Shown here in pieces: positions 40,645 to 53,393 of a stretch of 64,000 nt of DNA. A program made the position numbers and the translations under genes. Under the pieces are notes generated by a model. That model made no database searches and was not told the origin of the DNA. It saw only the letters and a program-made list of their open reading frames with translations. Positions within the stretch are counted from its first letter, which is position 1, and the number at the start of each line of letters is the position of its first letter. This DNA comes from Aricia agestis (taxonomy: Eukaryota > Arthropoda > Insecta > Lepidoptera > Lycaenidae), in the NCBI RefSeq assembly GCF_905147365.1, contig NC_056420.1, positions 12,596,001 through 12,660,000 on the forward strand, read 5' to 3'.

Positions 40645-41030
40645 TAAGGTCGGGTTGCACCAACTAACTTTAACTATAACTGTAACTTTAACTTTAACTA
40701 CAATGCCAAATGTCAAATCTTTGGTTAAAGTTAAGTTAAAAAATGGACGCCATCAAGACGCCATATTTAACCATAACCAAAGAGCTCGACAAGGTTTTAA
40801 ATGCACGTGGCGAAAAAAGGAACTAACGCTGTCATCATACAAAACGCCATTTTTGACAGTTCTCCTTTACAAGCAGCGCCCCCGTCCACGTTCATTTATA
40901 ACCTTGTTGAACCAGCTGTCATCTGACAATTTCTCCTGTCAAAGTTAAGGTTTAAGTTAAAGTTAAATTTAGCCTTAACTATAACCATAACTTTAACTTT
41001 AACCACGCCTCTGGTGCAACCCAACCTTAG
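40645..41030. mobile_element. Foldback element (GGGTTGCACCA family), uninterrupted copy
   Basis: TAAGGTCGGGTTGCACCAAC ... GGTGCAACCCAACCTTAG. The same internal order as 32,043-32,619, without the hAT insertion. Confidence 0.85.
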
Positions 41031-41298
41031 TATAGGACTTGGTCAAATGGGCAAATTAAAGTGTATGCTTGAACCAATTTATGTACACATTTTGGAAGCT
41101 TAAATCACTCTCTGTTGTCAAAATAGGAATCCCTTTTTTTACTTCTTTCGTCTTTTTGATTCTGTGTTATAAAAGTTGACCAATCGTGTTATGTATATGG
41201 GTAATTCAAAGACAAAGACATGATGAATACTGACAATGAACTTTAATTTCTTAGCTTTAGTCATCGATATCGCTACAGCCAAATTATCAAGGCGTCGC

Positions 41299-41715
41299 CT
41301 TAAGAGGGCGACTAACCCCAAAAGTCAAACATCGTCCTTCTCTCTTCACACTCACGCCCGTCTTTCATATGCCAGGTGAAAAAGAATGACGCGGATTCAT
41401 CGCAAATTAGTTTTTTCTCAATAACTCGATAAATATACAACATTTTAAAAACCCGCTAGGTTAATCTCTCAATGATAGAATTTTATACAATGTGTATTAA
41501 CTTAGTTCAATGCACGGTCATGGCAATAAATGAAAAATTCGTGAAAATTAGATGCATCTTTGTGATTTTTTTCTATCGAGAAAATTTTAAGATATCGTTT
41601 TTTTGCTCAGATCGAATTCTCGGAAATATAATGTAGTATGTAATTTTAGAAAATGAAATAATTCGGGGCTTATTTTCAAGTATAAAAATGAATTATAAAA
41701 TCAACATTTAAGGGT
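41299..41715 (+). mobile_element. Sister copy of the TTAAGAGGGCGAC element, 3'-truncated
   Basis: Begins CTTAAGAGGGCGACTAACCC and follows 37,097-37,700 closely (TCAATAACTCGATAAATATA, GATGCATCTTTGTGATTTTT), without the palindromic insertion. The right terminal repeat is lost or degenerate. Confidence 0.75.
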
Positions 41716-42201
41716 ACATAGCAGATTAACGTGTCGTTTATTATTTAACGACGGATTTGAGTAGCGATGCATAATACAGATCATACTAATGAATATTACT
41801 CCTCCACGAGTAACGTTTAATATGACACGATAATTTCGGAATATTGCCATTAGATAATATTATGAGCTTATCATGAATACGATTTTCTTTATACATAGAT
41901 GTTTCTAGCGACTTCATTGCGTAGAATTTTCTTTATCATCTATACATATAATAAATTAAAGGAAAGTCAATTCTGTACATAATATATTTGTGAAAAATAA
42001 TACTTGGGACGTGATCTTCTATGCTAACGAAGTCGCGGGCAACAGCTTGTATAATAAAGGTATTTTTTCTGAGATAAAAACTGTCCTTAATCTTAAATCT
42101 GTGCCTATGTTCATTCCTACCGACGCGTTTTGATAAAAGAATCTGTGATGATTTTTAACGAAAACAGACATGCCATACCGTACATGCCATGTTCGTTTTA
42201 C

Positions 42202-42241
42202 CCATAGACATAATATATACAGTATATATTATGTCTATGGT
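42202..42241. repeat. 40-bp palindrome
   Basis: CCATAGACATAATATATAC followed by its complement around a CAG/TAT centre. Confidence 0.8.
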
Positions 42242-42358
42242 TTTACCTCTTTACATTTAAATCTCTGCACCGATTGTGATGGAAATATATGAAAGTACTT
42301 TTCGCCCATAAAAGCTCCAAAAATAGCTTTTGTTCCGTAAAATCTCCCGAAATTCGAT

Positions 42359-42556
42359 ATACTAAGTGTCTAAACACACTAGGCCGAAGTTACGCGGCGC
42401 AAGTTCCGCATGATTCCGCCTGCAATGTATTTTAAATTGATGACACACTATTCCGTCGCGTTCCGTCCGTATTCTGTATGCGTTTGACATTGCGGACGTA
42501 ATCATACGGAATTTACGCCGCGTAACTTCGGCCTTAACTGTGTTTAGATACTTATA
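42359..42556. mobile_element. Foldback miniature element
   Basis: GTGTCTAAACACACTAGGCC ... GGCCTTAACTGTGTTTAGA with inner AGTTACGCGGCG/CGCCGCGTAACT. Confidence 0.8.
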
Positions 42557-43104
42557 CGAATTCTAGCGCAACAAAATTGCGGACAAAAACTAGTAAACTA
42601 TAAATGGCAGAGTACCTCACAAGTTACATAGTAATTAAAATAAACTAAATGCAAATTTTAGTTTCCACTTTGTGAATTAAAATAAGTGATACAAATGACG
42701 AAGGAATTTCTGAAGCGCTCACTAACTTTACAGTATTCAACACTGTTTTAATGTTTTGCATACTGCAGTGCCAAATAACTTTATACCGGAGTATTATTTT
42801 AATATTTGTACGCGTATTTTATACGGTTGAAAATTAAAAACACATTTTAATACGCTTTTATTAGCCTGGGCTGTATGTATGTAACGGAATCTTTGAGCAC
42901 GATTTTTACATATCTCCAGTAGTCTAAGTAATTCGAAACTTTGCATACGTATTGGCTAATGATAATGCAATTATTTGTTAAAATGTCTTAAAAAATTCTA
43001 ATAAAAAATTCAAATAAATAACTTACTAAACGGGGTTTTTAAACTATTATTTGTATTGAATTATTTCTAAAACTATAATTATATTTTGTTGTTGAGAGCA
43101 GTTT

Positions 43105-43541
43105 TTAGGGTTCCGTACCCAAAGGGTTCAAACGGGACCCTATTACTAAGACTTCGTTGTCTGTCCGTCCGCCTATCTGTCTGTCTCCAGGCTGTTAACT
43201 CAAGAACCGCTACAGCTAGACTTCTGAAATTTTCACAGATTGTGTATATTTGTTGTCGCTATAACAACAAAAACTAAAAAACAAAATAAAGTTAATATGC
43301 AAGGGAGGCTGACAGGAAACGTGACTTTTTTGCTCGTATTCAATAATGACAACAACTACGCACTTGAAATTTGAACAAAATCCTAAATTATATTCGTACT
43401 TCTATACCTAATTAAAAATTATTAAAAGAATTAAAATAAAATAAATATTTAAGGGGGCTCCCATACAAAAATCAAATTTTTTTGCCTATTTTCACTCTAT
43501 AACGGTATGGAATCCTTCGTGCGCGAGTTTGACTAGCACAA
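43105..43541. repeat. GGGTTCCGTACCC dispersed repeat
   Basis: Starts TTTTAGGGTTCCGTACCCAA and GGGACCCTATTACTAAGACT, and ends near GGTATGGAATCCTTCGTGCG. The start and end sequences are roughly inverted (GGGTTCCGTA / TATGGAATCC). A common type of lepidopteran dispersed repeat. Confidence 0.55.
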
Positions 43542-43969
43542 AAAAAAAAACTCTGCCGATTTTTGTTTCGTGATACAAAGTTGCGACCGTAATTTACTTT
43601 AATTTGAGTCCCGGGAAAGGACATGCGATGCCTTTCCCCGGAAAAAAGTACGGTTTATCGCGTAAACGAACTTTGGAGCAACGGAGTTACAGGCGTTTTC
43701 TAGTCAATTTCTGTACTAGTCCTTCAAATTCTCTGATATCCCCCTACAATTCAGGCTTCTTATTTCGATCTTATCGATACCTGCGAGCCCGTGAAATTTG
43801 ACAGAGGAGAGGCGATCGACAATACTGACAGAATTCGTTCCAGTTTACAAAGAATTTGAAAGCGTTAAATTTGTAGTGGATATATATTGTTATATACAAG
43901 GATAATATAAATTCCAAGGAGAAAATAAATGGAATGGGATTATGCTTCGTGGCTGTCGTTAGATTTTTT

Positions 43970-44317
43970 TTAAACTTTTTTTATGAAATAAGGGGACAAA
44001 CGAGCATACTGGTCACCTGATGGAAAGCAACTTCCGTCGCCCATGGACACTCGCAGCATCAGAAGAGCTGCAGGTGCGTTGCCAGCCTTTTAAGAGGGAC
44101 TAGGGTAATAGGGGAGGGTAGGGAAGGGAATAGGGGAGGGTAGGGAAGGAAATAGGGGAGGGTAGGGTAGGGAAAAGGGTAGAGGACTGGGCCTCCGGTA
44201 AACTCACTCACTCGGCGAAACACAGCACAAGCGCTGTTTCACGCCGGTTTTCTGTGAGCCCGTGGTATTTCTCCGGTCGAGCCGGCCCATTCGCGCCGAA
44301 GCATGGCTCTCCCACGC
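43970..44317 (-). repeat. Dispersed C/T-rich retroelement, copy 2
   Basis: On this strand it reads poly(T), TTATGAAATAAGGGG, GGTCACCTGATGGAAAGC, a GGGAGGGTAGGGAA-type tract (44,105-44,185) and CATGGCTCTCCCACG. Full length, minus orientation. Confidence 0.85.
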
Positions 44318-44404
44318 CAACAACCTGTCTGGAAAGTTAAAAAATTCAAACAGCATAATTTTGAGATTTTAGACAGTAGAAATATACCGTACTAGACTAG
44401 ATAT

Positions 44405-44650
44405 TATGATGCCCACAACTCCATTGCGCAAAAAAAAGCCAAAAAAAACAAATTTTTTAGCGCGGGAACCGTATATTTTCCGGGATAAAAAGTATCCTAT
44501 GTTCTATCCCGAGACTCTAAGAGTATCTCCATATAGAATTTCAGCCAAATCTGCTCAGCGGTTTGGGTGTGAAGAAGTAACAGACAGACAGACTGGCGGA
44601 CAGACACGCTTTCACATTTATAATATTATTGAGTAATTAAGTATAAGTAT
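44405..44650 (-). repeat. Helitron-like fragment
   Basis: TTATGATGCCCACAACTCC, AATTTCAGCCAAATCTGCTC, GACAGACAGACTGG, TTTATAATATTATTGAG. Same block order as 21,719-21,940. Confidence 0.6.
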
Positions 44651-46011
44651 GGATAATGATTAAAGATAAGGACTATAATATTATCATTGTAAGCTTCTCT
44701 TCGACCTTACAACCACGTCTATAAGGTTAAAAATAACTTCTTACAACTAACGTATGTTAGTTACGCTACAAGAGTTACAATAGAGTACTTCATCAAACTT
44801 ATCGGAGGCTTTTCGGCTCTAGGGTCCGGCCCTTGGACCTACAACACCTTTTTTATCTCGCCGTAGAACCTTTTCTTGATCAATACCTTTTTTCCGTAAC
44901 TTTCCCTTAAAATCCTTTAAAAGTTATTAGACACTTTTCGGAGCAATTTCAGTGGATAACGCTGACTTGTATAGTAAAGTAAAAAAAAAATTTAGTGATG
45001 ATCACATCATGCATATTGCATGGTGTAAAAAACACTTGGTTTAATTACAAAAATTAATCCGCAAAAAATACATGTGGCACTCGGTGATTGTTTAAATTAT
45101 TTTTCTTACAAATAAATGAGCAGCTAGTATATTATGTCTAATCGCACGTACACAAACACCGAGCCGAAGTCTGCCGAACTGAAGCGACGTTAGACGAGTG
45201 TTAGGTTATTTTCGTTACGGTATTTCTTGATTCGGTCGCCGCGCTCAAAGCCCGCGATAAAAGCTATGCAGTAGCTTAAAAATCTGTCTTGTTGAATACC
45301 TTTATGCTTGTAGACTGTAGTTACTAGCCAGCTGTAGCATTCTGTGGTATAACTAAGTCCAAGTACAATTATACAATACTAGTGTAACGTAGTCTATCGT
45401 CTATGCGGTCTATCTATATCTATATACGGGAATCTAGCACCGTATTATAACGAAGCACATTAACTACACCATAGATCAAAACTGTCTTAAAGTATTAGAC
45501 TTTCAGGGTGTCTATCAGTGGGAAGCAACTGTCAAAAATATCTGGCACTGGAAAACGAGATTCCTCCAATTACGGCAAAGAATATAAGTTATGAAATTGA
45601 GCTTTACTCCTTCTCGAAGGTAAGGTAGACCTTCAAAACTGGATACCTCCTAAAGTAACCGCGACCGAAACTCCATAGTTGCTGGTCGTTCTTACCTCTG
45701 TAAAGGTCGCAAACAGGTAAACTTTCAACTTAACGAGACGAAGGAAGGTCTGGCCCTCGCGGGCTCTTACTCTATAATGAAAAGAAAACCTTTTTAATGA
45801 ATGACAAATAACAGAAGCTTCCAAAAGACGGAAAACACTCACGTCTAACATTACTGACGCTTCCGTTTCCGCAAATTAAATTAATTACTGCTTCACTAAA
45901 ACTCGTTAATCGTTATATATTATTTTAAGATAAGTTTTCGAGCTGAGAGAATTAATCATAAGTCATAACAGAGACCGCGAGTGACTAGCGAGTTGATATA
46001 TGTAATAACTT
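44651..46011. other. Unassigned AT-rich DNA
   Basis: No supported gene or recognised element. Short TCTATCTATATCTATATA-type runs lie near 45,410-45,425. Confidence 0.35.
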
Positions 46012-46127
46012 TTAGGCCAGTAACGCACTTGCAACCCTTCTGATTTTGCGAGTGTCCAAGGGCGATGTAGTTGCTTTCCATTAGGTGACCCGTTTGATCT
46101 TTTCCCCCTTAATTTTATAAAAAAAAA
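46012..46127 (+). repeat. Dispersed C/T-rich retroelement, copy 3 (5'-truncated)
   Basis: Only the 3' part: AGGCCAGTAACGCACTTGCA, GCGAGTGTCCAAGGGCGATG, TTAATTTTATAAAAAAAA. 5' truncation with an intact A-tail supports retroposition. Confidence 0.8.
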
Positions 46128-46682
46128 CTTGAGAGGTGTCAAGGGACACCCGAATGGAACGACGTTATTTCTTACGTTCAAAAAACCTGTATACATATTA
46201 TAAACTCAAAAAAATGATTAAAAACGACATTTATTGACGCCCAGGAATACTAACTACGCGTCGTTGTTTATTCACAAAAACGCCATCCAGTTGACGCACA
46301 GGAAAACTATCACCCTCTGCCCCTACTAAGCAGGTACTAATAAAAAAGTGTCGAGGTCAAATATCGTTCTGTCTAGCCTCCTTTACGCCGAACACTCCAT
46401 AAGGAACTTCTTTCCAAAAATATGCTTTTAGCTCCAGCGATTCAGTTTCAGCGGACAATTCCATTGAAGCCAAGCTGTAAAGTGCCTAAGTGCTGCGCAC
46501 ACTTATTGATACATAGCAGCTGCAAGTGAAAACGCGAGACACTCTCTGTTTTTTTTTATTTCAAAACCGGATCAAGCCAATTAAGGTGACGCCGCGTTAA
46601 AGTAAAAAATAGTTTTGGATATGTTTTAGATCGCTTGTTTTCTATGAGAGTCCGGTCCGGCCCCTCATAGAAAACAAGCGAC

Positions 46683-47090
46683 ATTAAATTAAGAAATTTA
46701 AAAAAAACCCCCGCCAAACAACTTTAAAAAGAAATGAAATAATATTTACTGCCTTTAATTTCAAATAATTTCTAACTTGTCGAAAGTAATATTTTAGTCC
46801 ATAATTGTTGTCACGGTGTGTCGGGGGACCGCCAAGTAAACTACTAACTACAACCGCCAAGACGCTGATTATCTCGATTCGGTTCGCTGTGAACTGATCC
46901 TTAAACTATTATGTTATGTGAAATCAAACATCTACATTAGAGGTCCCCCGACACACCTTGACAACAATTATAAAATATTACTTTAGACAAGTTAGAAATT
47001 ATTTGAACTTAAAGGCAGTAAATATTATTTCATTTCTTTTTAAAGTTGTTTTTTTAAATTTCTTAATTTAATTTTTTAAATTTCTTAATT
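46683..47090. mobile_element. Large foldback with ~145-bp arms
   Basis: The left arm (46,683-46,830) ends TGTGTCGGGGGACC and the right arm (46,942-47,090) begins GGTCCCCCGACACACC. The arms are nearly complementary through AATAATATTTACTGCC and TTTCTAACTTGTC. The 110-bp loop has no recognisable feature. Confidence 0.82.
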
Positions 47091-47678
47091 TAATTTTATT
47101 TCATACTTTTTAAACTTGTGTTGGTTATAGTGCAGAATAATCATATTCTCATGATTACCATCTATCAATGTTCTTTTCAATGAGGCCGTTAATATGAGCC
47201 CAAACATGAAACCTCCACTTTGGGTTCATACGAAGCTCGGTTCCTAGGTATAGAATCCAGGTGATGCTGCAGCAGCAGCATGTAAATATTTACTGTCTAT
47301 CTACATCTTACTGGTTGTCGCAATTAAAATAAGCCCAAACACGAAACCTCTACTCTAAGTTGGCGAGGAGTTGGATATCCTATTGATTACCAGGTGATGC
47401 TGCAGCATCAGGTCAACTTTCCAGTAATATGTGTATATGTATATTGTATACTCACAAATGTCACGAACTAGAATGAAATATAAGACCTATCAAACTACAA
47501 CAAGTTGCTAACGGCCTTTCATGAACCAGATAAACCCTGATTGTCCAGCACTGAGCAGGCTGATGATGATGAATTATAGCTAAGAACACTTTCGATCATG
47601 TCAGCTTTTAAACAAAAAAAACTAGATCAAAATCGGTCCACCCGTTTGGATGCTACGATGCCACGGACAGATACACAC

Positions 47679-47680
<2 letters not shown>

Positions 47681-47721
<41 letters not shown>

Positions 47722-47722
47722 C
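47681..47722. repeat. (GACA)n microsatellite
   Basis: ACACACAGACAAACAGACAG followed by uninterrupted GACA units, inside a repeat of the GATCAAAATCGGTCCACCCG type that ends TTTTTTGTCGGGGGTTAAA. Confidence 0.85.
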
Positions 47723-48443
47723 GTCAAACTTATAACACCTCTCTTTTTTGTCGGGGGTTAAAAATGTTATTTGTCGCGTAATTTAAAAACCACAAATATA
47801 TTTCAGATAAGCTAGTATGCTTGAACTAATCTATGTACAAATTTTGGAAGCTTAAATCACTCTCCAGCCAAATTATCAAGTCGTCACCTTAAATCAATAC
47901 GGTGGATTTTTCAAGACTAATCGACGCAAAGGACATTGTCTACATTATCCCAACCAAACTTGGAAAACATAATTTGTATTGTTCTAACACGGGAATCAAA
48001 CTCAGGACTTTCGAGTTGAGAACCTAGCTTTAATGCACTGGACCTCAGAGGCATTTGAAAACGAATTAATTTCTCTAATCAGACGCGGTCGTGTGTTTGC
48101 CAAATACACGTCTTAAATAAGTAGTAAGTACTAAGAAGAAAGTCGCGCGACTGTTGAGTCCTTGTTCGTTCGCTAACATCGGAGTGCTACCCTTAAATTT
48201 ACATTATTTCTCTCGTAAATATTTGAGGGACGTGTTTGACAGGGAGGTTCTTTTATACATCGTAATGAAAGAAAGTGGCTCGCGACATTTTTGGGGTGAC
48301 TAAAATTAGATTTTTGTAATTACGACTGTAAAGTGTCATTCCTGTAAATACAGTAAAAGTATACCGAATTTTTAATTGCTTCTTAAAGTTAGGAGCGTCC
48401 TAAACTACTAGCACTAAATGATATTATATTATAAAACATTTAC

Positions 48444-48775
48444 ACGTGGGAGAGCCATGCTTCGGCACGAATAGGCCGGCTCGACCGGAGAAATATCACG
48501 TTCTCACAGAAAACCGGCGTAAAATAGCGCTTGCACTGTGTTTCGCCGAGTGAGTGAGTTTACCGGAGGCCCAATCCCCTACCCTATTCCCTTCCCTACC
48601 TTCCCCTATTTCCTTCCCTTCCCATCCCTACCCTCCCCTATAACCCTATTCCCTCTTAAAAGGCCGGCAACGCACCTGCAGCTCTTCTGATGCTGCGAAT
48701 GTCCATGGGCGACGGAAGTTGCTTTCCATCAGGTGACCCGTTTGCTTGTTTGCCCCCTTATTTCATAAAAAAAAA
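48444..48775 (+). repeat. Dispersed C/T-rich retroelement, copy 4
   Basis: Full length from CGTGGGAGAGCCATGC to TTATTTCATAAAAAAAAA. Confidence 0.87.
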
Positions 48776-49612
48776 TGTAAAGGTAGTAAAACATTATTGA
48801 TAGCACTTATATTTTAGAAAGCATTTTGAGATTCTTTCTGGATTTTAAATATTGAGCATCCCTCTCCTATAAAACGGCATGTGTAAGGCATTTTTAATGA
48901 GAAGTCATTTTTGAATCCTGGGCTCGATTCTTATTCCTCGAATCACGAATGTCATTTCAAGCTATCTCCCTTGGGAACTTACGTGCTGTCTTGCGCGAAA
49001 TCGCATGTAACTTTATAAGAATTAGTCACTTCTCATCACTGCCCATATGGAGCTATTGTGACTCATCTCTTAGTTTTTAACAGTTTGAACAATAATTATT
49101 GTCCACTCTAACTGTAGTTTAGTTTAACCGTAATTACATAACAAGAGCTACGTTTTCATCTACTCCAGTGATTGCTGCCTTGGAAAAATGATCCATATGT
49201 AGTTGGAATAAAGGTCATTATATGAGCAAAATAACTTTGTATAATGTAACATTATGTCCAGTAAGATTAAGTTAGCCGTGCTCAAAACCGTATATTATTA
49301 AATGATAATGCGCACAGGTAAGCCCACGTACTGCTCTCTGTGATGAATATAAATATATTATTATGCAAATGAATAGTTGATTTACGGAAAAAGAAATGTT
49401 TTCCATGTGTCTGCGCAAGGAATGTTATTATTTTTGAGTATGTTAACTGTTTCCAGCTAAATTAATTTGCCGTTCAGGTTCTAGGTTATGTCATAGAAAT
49501 GTACACATATACAAAAACTGACTTATATCACAGAATAGATAATAGTACAAGTACTTACATACACTTTCCTCTTGAATTACTATCAATTTAGAAATGCATT
49601 AAACGTTGCGAG

Positions 49613-50047
49613 AAGGTGACTTTTTGATCTTTGCCACAAGCGACCGCGACCAACAAAAATTCACATAAAATCCCTCTTTATTACTTAGGCTATAGGTTTC
49701 ATTTTGCTACTGCAAAAAAGTCTCTAGACCAGGGGTTCCCAAACTTATTTTGTCTACTGCCCACTTTGTGAAAAAATATATTTTAGCGCCCGCATTGTTT
49801 CAATTTAAAATGTATCCAGATGAAATAATTCACCTCCCCCAAGCCTTTACACAAGACAGCACAACGCCTTAATTTTTTTTCTGGGTTCCACATCGCCCCC
49901 TTTAGGACCCACAAGGGGGCGTTATCGCCCACTTTGGGAAAAACTGCTCTAGACCAATGTCGGTAGAAGATAAAATCTATAGCTTACGACATAGTTTTTT
50001 TATTTGAATTTTTGTCGGTCGCGGCAAAAATCAGCAAGTCCCCTTTA
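49613..50047. mobile_element. Foldback element interrupted by hAT insertion
   Basis: GGTGACTTTTTGATCTTTGC / AAAATCAGCAAGTCCC and CGACCGCGACCAACAAAAAT / ATTTTTGTCGGTCGCGG form the arms. A hAT-type element occupies 49,730-49,946. Confidence 0.75.
49730..49946. mobile_element. Non-autonomous hAT-type element (217 bp)
   Basis: Ends CAGGGGTTCCCAAA and TTTGGGAAAAACTG. Perfect 8-bp duplications CTCTAGAC (49,722-49,729 and 49,947-49,954). The interior repeats GCCCACTTTG...GAAAAA on both sides. Confidence 0.88.
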
Positions 50048-50584
50048 AAGATCTTAGCATATTAGAACGGACATCGGAAAGCGTTTGTTCTATCCTCTGC
50101 AGCAAAGTGAAGAAAATTCTGAAAATATTTTTTTCGAGCTGATGATGATGGCACTTATGGTAATATGAGGGTAGGGGCAAATGATGCAGGTAATTACGCT
50201 AACGACCGTCCCCAGTCAGCTGTGAACAGATAGCGTATCACGCCATACATCATAAATTCATACGAATTCCTACATACATTTCATGTAAGTTTGGGCCTTG
50301 ATGTTTCTGAGTAGGATGTCATTGGCATAAATGTCTTGGTACGGGTAAAATAATTTCAGGGGCGCAAAACGTAGTCATTGGCATAAAACATGACGGCGCT
50401 GCGATAATAGTTTTACTTAAAATATGGTATTTTGGTATGAGTTATTGTGATTGGTAATTTCTAAACGAAATAGAGTTGTCGCTCTGACGCAACGCTGAAC
50501 ACTGGAGAGGCGGCCAATTAAAATGATACGAATATGGCAAAACTATGGTTTATTGATAATAAAAAGAAGGGGAAGAAGAAAATG

Positions 50585-50877
50585 CGGCTCGACCCGAGAA
50601 ATACCACGTTCTCACAGAAAACCGGCGTGAAACAGCGCTTGCGCCGTGTTTCGCTGAGTGAGTGAGTTTACCGGAGGCCCAATCCCCTACCCTATTCCCT
50701 TCCATACCCTCCCCTATTCCCTTACCTTCCCTTCCCTACCCTCCCCTATTACCCTATTAAAAGGCCGGCAACGCACCTGCAGCTCTTCTGATGCTGCGAG
50801 TGTCCATGAGCGACGTAAGTTGCTTTCTATCAGGTGACCCGTTTGCTCGTTTGCCACCTTATATCATAAAAAAAAAA
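50585..50877 (+). repeat. Dispersed C/T-rich retroelement, copy 5
   Basis: The 5' end is shortened (starts GGCTCGACCCGAGAAATACC). The remainder is complete to the A-run. Confidence 0.85.
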
Positions 50878-51227
50878 TGGTTCTGGGCATGTTCTGAGTA
50901 TAATCCGGTTTTGAACGCCCTCGCAATTCAAGTGTTTGGCGGACACCATAGTTTCAATTGGAAATTATTACGACTAATTGTCGTTGTTTCATAATCTCTA
51001 GCAGTAGAAACTCAATAAGAGTTATAATAGAGAGATTATAAGGTGGTATTATTTCGTACTATTCTCTCCTCGCCCGTCTTCCCACGCCACTGTCTTGAAC
51101 CAGCACTTTACGATGAAGACATATCCTGATAATAGCAAAGTCCCTTTAAACATGTTTGTATAGGTATTTGATCGCTCGAAGAAACTGGAGGAAGCAATCG
51201 GTGTATCAAGTAATATCTAGTGCTAGA

Positions 51228-51420
51228 TGACGCCCACAACTTTGTTGCGCCAAAATTATTTTATCGCGGGGAACAGTATTTTTGATGAAACCTATCTTAT
51301 GTCCTTTCGCGGGACCCAAAGTATCTCCGTACCAAACAGCACAATCGGTCCAGCGGTTTGGGCGTGAAGAGGTAACAAACAGACAGACACACTTTCACAT
51401 TTATAATATTAGTATGGATA
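51228..51420 (-). repeat. Helitron-like fragment
   Basis: AGATGACGCCCACAACTTTG, TATCTCCGTACCAAACAGC, AACAGACAGACACACTTTC, TTTATAATATTAGTATGGA. Same block order as 21,719-21,940. Confidence 0.6.
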
Positions 51421-51438
51421 TCAAAATGTAGCTGTATA

Positions 51439-51736
51439 CAACGGGTTGATTCAGACCACAACACGACGCGTAGATGCATTTCTAAATTTATATGGATTTG
51501 ACAGATTCGCAGGACGTCCCACGCAATTGAAATCTGTCAAATCCATACATTATCCATATATTATGCCGCGCCGCGCCTCGCCTCGCCTCGTCGCGTTGCG
51601 GTCTGAATTGACCCTTAATTTATACGAATTTGACAGACTCGCAAGACGTCTCGCGCAGTTGAAATCTGTCAAATCCATACTTTATGCCGCGCCGCACCTC
51701 CCCTCGCCTCGTCGCGTTGCGCTCCGAATTGACCCT
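51439..51736. repeat. Foldback element with a partial second copy in tandem
   Basis: ACGGGTTGATTCAGACCACA and GTTGCGGTCTGAATTGACCC bound a unit (51,439-51,615) with inner TGGATTTGACAGA / TCTGTCAAATCCA. A second, diverged right-hand unit (51,617-51,736) repeats TTTGACAGACTCGCAAGACG through CTCCGAATTGACCCTT. Confidence 0.7.
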
Positions 51737-52064
51737 TTTTTTTTTTAATGATATAAAGGGGCAAACGAGCAAACGGGTCACCTGATGGAAAGCAACTTCC
51801 GTCGCCCATGGACACTCGCAGCATCAGAGAGCTGCAGGTGCGTTGCCGGCCTTTTAATAGGGAATAGGGTAATAGGGGAGGGTAGGGAAGGGAAAGGAAT
51901 TGGGGAGGGTATGGAAGGGAATAGGGTAGGGGATTGGGCCTGCGGTAAACTCACTCACTCGGCGAAACACAGCGCAAGCGCTGTTCACGCCGGTTTTCTG
52001 TGAGGACGTGGTATTTCTCCGGTCAAGCCGGCCCATTCGTGCCGAAGCATGGCTCTCCCACGTA
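51735..52064 (-). repeat. Dispersed C/T-rich retroelement, copy 6
   Basis: Poly(T) start, GGTCACCTGATGGAAAGCAA, a G/A tract at 51,858-51,930, and GCATGGCTCTCCCACG at the end. Full length, minus orientation. It begins directly at the end of the previous foldback. Confidence 0.85.
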
Positions 52065-53393
52065 CAAACCCTAAAATTACTATAAAACTAAGAGTCAACA
52101 ACAAGTTTCCACTTCGTCCATTTTTACTTGCCTTTGATTTTTATGTTGTATATTGTAAACTAAGTTAATAAACTCTCACCGCTCAGTTAAGTCTGAGTCT
52201 AGACGAATTTTCTCCTGGGAGAGACACAAGTTTCGCGTAACTTCCTGTTATAACAAAGGCAAGCTAAGAAAGCACTTTTGTTGTTAAACCCCTAGGGTTC
52301 TGAAAGGACAAAAAAAAAATCTTTACATATTGCCTCTTTTTTTTCTAAGGAAGATGTTTTGTAATTACGTTTGCAGCAGTCTGAGGACTTACAAAAAAAT
52401 GATTTATTAATTATTTAAAAATTAAAATTACAAAATATTACAAATTAATTATTCTAAAGTGACTGTCCTAATCGATGTGAGATTATGAAGTGACACAATT
52501 ACAAATCAAAAGTATGGTTCTGGAATTAAAACAATGAGCCTAAAAGAATGAAAGCAGTTAATACAATAAATCAGCTCGTTAGGGTTACGTTATAGGGTTC
52601 TGTAATCAACAAAAATTGGCTGACTACTAAACCCCAAAACGGAACCATAACAAGCAGATTTTTTTGTATATTGATAGGTTAATAGTTGTAATTTAAGAGT
52701 AACATAGTCCTACAAATAGAACAAACCATATTTTAGGACCATCAAGTCAAAATATGAAATATTTTCTATTTCTGTTAGCTACCACTTTCAAGATTTTTCA
52801 CAGATAAAAATGTCGTTCGTTCGTTCTAGGGCTCCCGTACTATAACCTATTGTATTTGATTCGGAGAAGTTACTGGCCACCTTTGATGGGAAATTTCCAC
52901 ACTTTAGGGTTCCTTAATTAAATGAATTATTCTATTTAATCCAATATAAATATCGTTTAGACCCAGTGCGGATAAAGGAAATATCTTAAACGTTCTCAAA
53001 TAAAAACTGTTTATGGTTATTCTGGTGAATTTCATGTTGGTTTTATAGGAAAACCATTTTGAAGTTTTTAGAAAACATCGGACCTTTAAAAATATTAGAT
53101 TACTTTAGACTGTAGTATAGTACCTGTATTAATATTAGATTAGTGTAGTATAATTAGTTCAGTAAGCACCGTTCGGTATTCTAAAATATAGTAGTAAATG
53201 GTTGCAAATATATTCTATAGAGTACGCAGAGCGCTTGTCTAAAACAGCGTAAGTTCTTGAGTTAGTGAAAAGTGAAGTGCAACTTGCATATATTTTACAC
53301 TCAAGTGCTATGTATATTGTACGTATGTTCGTTCGTAACTTCGCAGTGTGCTGTTCCGGGACTCAAAGTACCTTCACATAAATAAAAAATAAA
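52065..53393. other. Unassigned AT-rich DNA
   Basis: No gene is supported. Scattered AGGGTTCTG/GGGTTCC words hint at old copies of the GGGTTCCGTACCC repeat but cannot be delimited. Confidence 0.35.

Noticed and set aside
51446..51748. 100-codon ORF with internal duplication
   Set aside because: It is read from the tandem foldback repeat units and has no protein-like features.
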